From the NCBI GenBank assembly GCA_046757725.1, contig JBHHYU010000094.1:1-11264 (forward strand): DNA of 11,264 bases. The letters are read 5' to 3'. The notes below the pieces were generated by a model that saw only the letters and a list, made by a program, of their open reading frames with translations, searched no databases and was not told the origin of the DNA. This document shows, piece after piece, positions 6,482 through 11,264 of this stretch. How positions within the stretch are numbered: the first letter of the stretch is position 1; the number at the start of each line of letters is the position of its first letter. The stretch comes from JBHHYU01 sp046757725. GTDB taxonomy: Bacteria; Desulfobacterota; Binatia; UBA9968. The translations under genes were made by a program, and so were the position numbers.

Positions 6482-6844
6482 ATGGACGCTCGGCTGCGAG
6501 AGGGCATACGTTTGTTTAATGCGGGCCGCTTTTTTGAGTCTCACGAACAGCTTGAGGAGGTGTATCTTCAGACCGAAGACGAGCACAAACCTTTTTTTGA
6601 AGGCCTTATCCAACTCGCCGCGGCGTGTAGACTGTTCCGTGATTTCGGTGAAAAGCAGGGACCGGTGCGTATGATCCGCCAGGCTCTCATTCGGCTTGAA
6701 AACTATCAGCCGAGGTACATGAGAATCCAGGTTGGACAACTGATTGACGCCATGGAGGCGTGGGCCTGCAGAGTCGAGGCCACCCGTGGGGCGGTGCGGG
6801 ACCAAATCCCCAAGATTCGCTGGCGCCGTTTCGTCTTTTTCTAA
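6482..6844 (+). CDS. DUF309 domain protein
   Basis: Small protein of 120 residues, a usual length for DUF309. The family signature is clear: FNAGRFFESHEQLEEVYL (12-29), the F..G.FFE.HE..E motif, then FFEGLIQLAAACRLF (38-52), an amphipathic helix typical of the family. A second helical half (about 60-95, RMIRQALIRLENYQPRYM) matches the usual LLRRAL..L..Y.P.Y pattern. The basic C-terminal tail (KIRWRRFVFF) is not part of the domain. The biochemical role is unknown; the fold is all-helical and probably cytoplasmic. No ribosome site is visible, yet the ATG fits the family start. Its stop codon overlaps the mfd start (TAATG), so the two genes are probably cotranscribed and translationally coupled. 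Confidence 0.83.
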   Translation: MDARLREGIRLFNAGRFFESHEQLEEVYLQTEDEHKPFFEGLIQLAAACRLFRDFGEKQGPVRMIRQALIRLENYQPRYMRIQVGQLIDAMEAWACRVEATRGAVRDQIPKIRWRRFVFF

Positions 6845-9800
6845 TGGTACCGTCCGGTATCCAAGAGAAAATTGGGTCCTTTCTTCAGAAAAGATGGGAG
6901 GGAGGAAAAAAGGTCTACGGTCTTCAAGGTGGAGCTCGGGCCTATCTTCTCTCGCTCGTCGCGGAGCGGAAAAATCAACCCCTTCTCGTTGTGACTCCAA
7001 CAACGCGGGAGGCCGAGAATCTTTTTTTGGACCTCGCGTTTTTCTTAGGAGAAGAGAAGAGCCTCAATCCACTTCAGAAACGCCTCCATTTATTTCCCGC
7101 TTGGGAGATTCTTCCTTTCGAGAAACTTTCTCCTCATCCAGACAATGTAGCGGCACGGTTGGAAGGCCTATACTACCTGCTGGAAGGACAAGCTCCGATC
7201 CTGATCTCCACGCCGGCAGCCTTGATGCAGAAGGTCGTCCCCAAGGAGAGCTTAAAGGAATCTTATCTTTATCTCGTCATTGGTGAGGAGATCTCACGCG
7301 AGGATTTTCTGGAACACCTGGTGGGGTGGGGATTTCAGGGTCTCCCACTGGTGGAGGAGCGAGGGGATTTCAGTGTTCGGGGAGGAGTTGTGGATGTTTT
7401 CCCCCCTGCCTATAACCAACCGATCCGCCTGGAGTTCTGCGATGATCGGCTGGAATCGATCCGGTCATTTGATCCTTCTACTCAGCGCTCCCAAACCTCC
7501 CATCAGGAACTGCTGCTTTTACCCATGAAGGAGTTTTCTCTTAAAGGCAGGAGCATCAAGGAGACCGTAAGGGACATCGAGAGGAGGGCTGAAGAGTTAG
7601 AGCTAGGGCGCAAGGAGAAGAATGCGGTCTTAGAGTCCCTCAAGGACGGCATTCCTTTCCCGGGAATAGAGTTTCTCGTTCCCCATTTTTATTCCACACT
7701 TTCCTCCCTTTTTTCCTATTTGCCGCGCCATACCCTTGTCTGGCTGGATCAAGCGGCTCAGGTAGAGGCAGAGGCGGGCCGGTTTGAGTGTCTCACGGCG
7801 GAACGGATAGCCAAGGTAAAGGAAGAAGGCTACTTCGCACCGCCCGTGGAAAGGCTCTATCTAGACGAGAAAGCTTGGCGGGAGTGCCTATCGGTTTTCC
7901 CGCAGGTCTGTGGTGAAGCGCTTGATACGATCCGGACTCGGGGAAAGACCTTTGAATGTTCCCTTGCTGTAAACTCTCGCCTCAACACGGATCTGCATCA
8001 AGAAATTTTTTCTATTCCAGGCAGGGAGCCTTCTCTAGCCCCTCTCGTAGAGAGGCTGAAGGAGTGGAAGGAGGATAGGGTTTTTTTTGTCGCCCCGACC
8101 CCGGCAGACGCAGCCCGGCTCAGTGAAATGTTGGCGCATTATGGGGTGCCTCTCCCTTTAGTGAAAACCCCCGTTCCTCAACTCCTCTCCCATGAGAAAC
8201 CCCTGCATGGTATCTTGGTCGGAGAGTTGACCCAGGGCTTTCGCCTTCTCGAAGATCATTTAATTCTGATCGTTTCAGATGAGATCTTTTCTACTAAGAA
8301 GAGGCAGCGAACAAGGTTCCAAAAAGGCCAACCCAGCCACTTCATTACCACGCTTACCGAGCTCAAGCAGGATGACTACGTGGTTCATTTGGATAACGGG
8401 ATCGGCATCTACCGAGGTCTCAAGTTTCTTCAAGTGGCGGGGGTCGGAGGGGAATTCATCCACCTGGAGTATGAAGGAGGTGATCGCCTCTATTTACCTA
8501 TAGATCGCATCAACCTCATCCAGAAATATATTGGTGGAGATGGGGCTCAAGCGACATTAGACCGACTCGGGGGAACTTCGTGGGAGCGGATAAAAGCAAA
8601 GACACATGAATCGATTTTGGCCATGGCGCAGGACCTTATAGAGGTCTCAGCGTCTAGAGAAGTCCAAGGAGGTTATGCCTATGCTCCTCCGGAGCAACTC
8701 TATCGGGAGTTTGAGGCATCTTTTGATTTTGAGGAAACACCGGATCAGGAGCGCGCGATCCAAGATACCTTGGAAGACATGCAGAAGAAAAAATCTATGG
8801 ATCGGCTGATATGCGGCGACGTGGGTTTCGGAAAAACCGAGGTGGCCCTGCGAGCTGCTTTTCTCGCTGTGATGAGTGGAAAGCAGGTCGCGGTGCTAGC
8901 CCCCACGACAATCCTGGCGGAACAGCATCTCGAGACTTTCCGCCACCGTTTCCGTAACTATCCTGTTAGGGTGGAGATGCTAAGCCGGTTTCTTGCCGCC
9001 AAGGAGAGCCAAAGGGTGATTCAGGGTCTAGGGAAAGGGGTCATCGATATTGTTATCGGGACCCACCGGCTACTCCAAAAAACCGTTCAATTTCAAGACC
9101 TAGGGCTTGTTGTGATCGATGAGGAGCATCGCTTCGGGGTTGCCCACAAGGAGAGGCTTAAAAAGCTTCGTCATCTTGTGGATGTCCTAAGCTTGACGGC
9201 TACGCCGATCCCTCGCACCCTTCATATGTCCCTGATCGGGATCCGTGATATGAGTATCATCGAATCCCCGCCTCTGGATCGTTTGGCGATTCGGACCTAC
9301 ATCACAAGTTACGATGAAGGGATTATTCGGGACGCCGTCCTCCGCGAGATTCAGCGCGGTGGACAGGTTTTTTTTCTCCACAATCGCGTTGAAACTATTT
9401 CCCGGGTAGCCCAGAAGCTCTCGGATGTACTGCCGGAAGTGAAGATCGCGGTTGCCCATGGTCAGATGCGACCCCGGGAGTTAGAGAAGGTCATGATCGA
9501 TTTTTCGGAAGACCGGACGCAAATGCTGGTCTGCTCCGCAATCATCGAGTCAGGACTCGATTTTCCCAATGCCAATACCATCATCATCAACCGGGCGGAC
9601 AAATTTGGGATCGCGCAGCTCTATCAACTCAGAGGGCGCGTAGGCCGTTCCCATCGACGTGCCTATGCTTACTTATTAATTCCCGGGGGAAAGATTATAA
9701 GCCGGGATGCCGAGAGACGGCTCCGAGCGCTTCAGGAGATCGATGAACTCGGAGGGGGCTTCAAGCTTGCGGTGCACGATCTAGAGATCCGCGGCACGGG

Positions 9801-10350
9801 AAACCTTTTAGGGCGACAGCAATCAGGACAGATAAGGGCGGTTGGTTTCGAACTCTATACACAAATGATGAAAGAGGCTGTCCAGAAACTCAAGGGGGAA
9901 AAGGTAAAGGTAGAAATCGAACCGGAGATCCGACTGGGAATTCCCGCCTATTTTCCGCAACCCTATATCCCGGACACAAACCAGAGACTCCTTTTCTACA
10001 AACGGTTGGCTAACCTTGGTGATCTCCAGGATTTAGACGGGCTCAAGGAAGAGCTAAAAGATCGCTACGGTCCTTTTTCTTCGGAGGTAGAAAACCTTTT
10101 CTTGGTCATGTGTTTGCGACGTATCCTGAAAGATACACTCGTAAAGCAGATAAGTTATCATGAAGGTAGACTCTCGCTTCTATTTCATCCTCAATCTCCC
10201 GTCAGTGCGGAACGCTTATTCCAGTTGATCGGTAAGAAAAACAGTCGCTATCACCTCTCTCCTGAGGGGCGTCTCTCCTTTTCACCCCAGAACCAGGCGT
10301 GGGAGAAAATGATCCCTGAGGTCATGCGGCTCTTGCGGGCCATTCACTAA
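6844..10350 (+). CDS. mfd: Transcription-repair coupling factor Mfd
   Basis: ATP-dependent translocase that pushes RNA polymerase off DNA at lesions and recruits UvrA for nucleotide excision repair. From the ATG at 6844 it is 1168 residues, full length. Order of domains: UvrB-like module (from about residue 15, with LFPAWEILPFE and TPAALMQ); CarD-like polymerase-interaction domain (about 505-565, DYVVHLDNGIGIYRG); helicase lobe 1 with Walker A GDVGFGKT (658-665), APTTILAEQH, DEEH (759-762) and LTATPIPRTL; lobe 2 with ESGLDFPNANTIII and QLRGRVGRS; the TRG segment (RGTGNLLGRQQSGQI); and the C-terminal TRCF domain (about 1026-1110). All helicase motifs are intact. A start at 6760 would add 28 residues that lie inside the DUF309 frame and lack family character. 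6844 gives a normal N-terminus, with coupling through TAATG in place of a Shine-Dalgarno. Confidence 0.97.
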   Translation: MVPSGIQEKIGSFLQKRWEGGKKVYGLQGGARAYLLSLVAERKNQPLLVVTPTTREAENLFLDLAFFLGEEKSLNPLQKRLHLFPAWEILPFEKLSPHPDNVAARLEGLYYLLEGQAPILISTPAALMQKVVPKESLKESYLYLVIGEEISREDFLEHLVGWGFQGLPLVEERGDFSVRGGVVDVFPPAYNQPIRLEFCDDRLESIRSFDPSTQRSQTSHQELLLLPMKEFSLKGRSIKETVRDIERRAEELELGRKEKNAVLESLKDGIPFPGIEFLVPHFYSTLSSLFSYLPRHTLVWLDQAAQVEAEAGRFECLTAERIAKVKEEGYFAPPVERLYLDEKAWRECLSVFPQVCGEALDTIRTRGKTFECSLAVNSRLNTDLHQEIFSIPGREPSLAPLVERLKEWKEDRVFFVAPTPADAARLSEMLAHYGVPLPLVKTPVPQLLSHEKPLHGILVGELTQGFRLLEDHLILIVSDEIFSTKKRQRTRFQKGQPSHFITTLTELKQDDYVVHLDNGIGIYRGLKFLQVAGVGGEFIHLEYEGGDRLYLPIDRINLIQKYIGGDGAQATLDRLGGTSWERIKAKTHESILAMAQDLIEVSASREVQGGYAYAPPEQLYREFEASFDFEETPDQERAIQDTLEDMQKKKSMDRLICGDVGFGKTEVALRAAFLAVMSGKQVAVLAPTTILAEQHLETFRHRFRNYPVRVEMLSRFLAAKESQRVIQGLGKGVIDIVIGTHRLLQKTVQFQDLGLVVIDEEHRFGVAHKERLKKLRHLVDVLSLTATPIPRTLHMSLIGIRDMSIIESPPLDRLAIRTYITSYDEGIIRDAVLREIQRGGQVFFLHNRVETISRVAQKLSDVLPEVKIAVAHGQMRPRELEKVMIDFSEDRTQMLVCSAIIESGLDFPNANTIIINRADKFGIAQLYQLRGRVGRSHRRAYAYLLIPGGKIISRDAERRLRALQEIDELGGGFKLAVHDLEIRGTGNLLGRQQSGQIRAVGFELYTQMMKEAVQKLKGEKVKVEIEPEIRLGIPAYFPQPYIPDTNQRLLFYKRLANLGDLQDLDGLKEELKDRYGPFSSEVENLFLVMCLRRILKDTLVKQISYHEGRLSLLFHPQSPVSAERLFQLIGKKNSRYHLSPEGRLSFSPQNQAWEKMIPEVMRLLRAIH

Positions 10351-10532
10351 CTAATGTGTAAGCCGGATAGTGGTGAGCCGCTCCTCAGAAGAGGCAAACG
10401 AGTTAGTAAAACAGTAAACTGATGACTGAGCTTCGCATGATTAGAGGCGAGAAATTAATGATACCCTTTATAGACAGGATATGGTATATGTCAGGTAAGT
10501 AATAGCTACCCCTAGTAGTTTCCCTGCTGCAA
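10351..10532 (+). other. Intergenic region after mfd
   Basis: This is 182 bp with no gene and no clear intrinsic terminator. A weak long-range inverted repeat (ACTAAC near the mfd stop and GTTAGT about 50 bp on) and a small CCTC/GAGG hairpin are the only structures I see. The AT-rich part at 10451-10500, with TAGACA and TATGGTATAT, may hold a promoter for the next gene, but no pair of boxes has good spacing. Confidence 0.5.
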
Positions 10533-11114
10533 GTGGACCTTAAAAATTTAGCGAATCCTCTAGCCTCCACCGGCTATTCGGTAGACCACCAGTCACGCCC
10601 TCAGTCGGAAGCCGATAGCCATATGGAGCACGCTGTGGCGCAATGGCAACAAGCCGTTGCGGCACTGTACACCGCCGAAACGGGCACACCGGGACTCCCA
10701 CCTCTCGAATGGCGAAAAAAACATATAAACGAGATAAAACTTCTTCTCACTGTAGGATTGAATCTCGAGGGTGACTCGGAAGTGCCTCGGGTGCCTGCTG
10801 ACTCAGGGAAACGTTCTTGGATATCTTCGAATCCCCATCTTGCACGGGCCCCCATCGCTTATATGATCTGGGTTATTTATGTGGTAATAGCCATACACGA
10901 GTTGTTCCTAGGGACATGGAGTTGGCCTCCTTGTGACTCTGTCGCTTCCTGCGGGCTTATGACCGTTTTCTGGTACGCCGGCATCGCCTTGCTTTTTATA
11001 TCCACTTATTTTGGGACCTGGCTTCTCTTTGAAGCCTGGACCAAAAGCCGAGAGCTTTATGGCACATTTCGGCGTAAACCCGAGATAGCTCATACGCCAT
11101 CTGCACCTGGATAA
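10533..11114 (+). CDS. Unrecognised small protein with two membrane segments
   Basis: I do not recognise a family. From a GTG at 10533 it is 193 residues. The N-terminal about 105 residues are hydrophilic and probably cytoplasmic, with a possible helix at 31-47 (MEHAVAQWQQAVAALYT). Two hydrophobic segments follow, about 107-127 (IAYMIWVIYVVIAIHELFLG) and about 143-166, joined by a short loop with two cysteines (134 and 140). A basic tail (KSRELYGTFRRK) would keep the C-terminus in the cytoplasm by the positive-inside rule, giving a hairpin topology with the loop in the periplasm. The start is uncertain: no ribosome site precedes the GTG, and the ATG at 10623 (residue 31) is an alternative. 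Support for a real gene is the length, membrane pattern and separate position; a database match would settle it. Confidence 0.6.
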   Translation: MDLKNLANPLASTGYSVDHQSRPQSEADSHMEHAVAQWQQAVAALYTAETGTPGLPPLEWRKKHINEIKLLLTVGLNLEGDSEVPRVPADSGKRSWISSNPHLARAPIAYMIWVIYVVIAIHELFLGTWSWPPCDSVASCGLMTVFWYAGIALLFISTYFGTWLLFEAWTKSRELYGTFRRKPEIAHTPSAPG

Positions 11115-11219
11115 TCCCGAAGGGCGTAAAGCCCCGTTGGCAATAAGGGACCAAGTAGTTCATTACTTGCTACGGGTTAATTCCCCGCAGCTTGCTGTGT
11201 AAAAACAGCTAATCTGTTT
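11101..11219 (+). ncRNA. Possible cis-regulatory RNA, weakly GEMM riboswitch-like
   Basis: Starting at the stop codon of the membrane protein gene is a run of local structure: CCC-GAA-GGG then CGTAAAGCCCC (11125-11135), a hairpin CAAGTA (11152-11157) with TACTTG (11164-11169) enclosed by GGGA (11147-11150) and TCCC (11182-11185), and the segment GCTACGGGTTAATT. The AAAGCC box and the GGGTTA segment after a hairpin recall the 3' half of GEMM (c-di-GMP class I) aptamers, but the GNRA loop is not standard. After it come two exclusive hairpins: GCTGT (11194-11198) with ACAGC (11205-11209), or AAACAG (11203-11208) with CTGTTT (11214-11219). The structure is seen; the riboswitch identity is a guess. 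Confidence 0.25.
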
Positions 11220-11264
11220 GCAGCTATCGGTTAAAATGTGGCTTACGGAAACGGCAAAACGATG

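Noticed and set aside
6760..6843. Upstream ATG that would lengthen Mfd by 28 residues
   Set aside because: The extra residues (GLQSRGHPWGGAGP...) are out-of-frame DUF309 sequence, unlike any Mfd N-terminus, and the TAATG start at 6844 explains the arrangement better.
10472..10494. Near-palindrome GACA...ATAT..ATAT..TGTC upstream of the membrane protein gene
   Set aside because: Only the outer four bases and a few inner positions pair; this is too weak to call an operator.

Overview
The window comes from an uncultured-looking Gram-negative bacterium with moderate GC content. The solute-binding protein has a Sec signal peptide without a lipobox, as in periplasmic systems. I cannot fix the phylum. 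NC10/Rokubacteria-like, Tectomicrobia-like or deltaproteobacterial lineages are guesses from style only. There is no transposase, integrase, CRISPR array, tRNA or rRNA.

Left half (1-6052, minus strand): one apparent operon for uptake of a peptide-like or other small organic solute. In transcription order it holds an FAD-dependent fumarate-reductase/dehydrogenase-family flavoprotein (6052-4574), two ABC ATPases of the OppD/DppD and OppF/DppF type (4520-3525, 3487-2477), a family-5 solute-binding protein (2336-720), and the first permease of the DppB/OppB type (618 to beyond position 1). The second permease presumably lies outside the window. Two stem-loops sit between the binding protein and the permease. 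The second is a textbook intrinsic terminator, which would make far more binding protein than permease. A 7-bp tandem repeat is fused in frame to the start of the second ATPase gene.

Middle (6053-6481): a 429-bp divergent control region with no convincing gene. It holds a likely promoter for the flavoprotein operon with a 12-bp palindrome over its -35 box, two strong hairpins of unknown role, and an AT-rich stretch just before the rightward genes.

Right half (plus strand): a small DUF309 protein (6482-6844) overlaps by one base the start of a full-length transcription-repair coupling factor Mfd (6844-10350). Mfd removes RNA polymerase stalled at DNA lesions and recruits UvrA. After a 182-bp gap comes an unrecognised protein with two membrane segments (10533-11114). 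The last 150 bp is rich in inverted repeats and weakly resembles a GEMM-type (cyclic dinucleotide) riboswitch with a downstream switch-like pair of exclusive hairpins. This is a hypothesis only.

I find no clearly new multi-gene system. The best leads are the structured 3' end, the hairpin cluster in the divergent region, the terminator-gated permease, and the heptamer repeat at the ATPase start.
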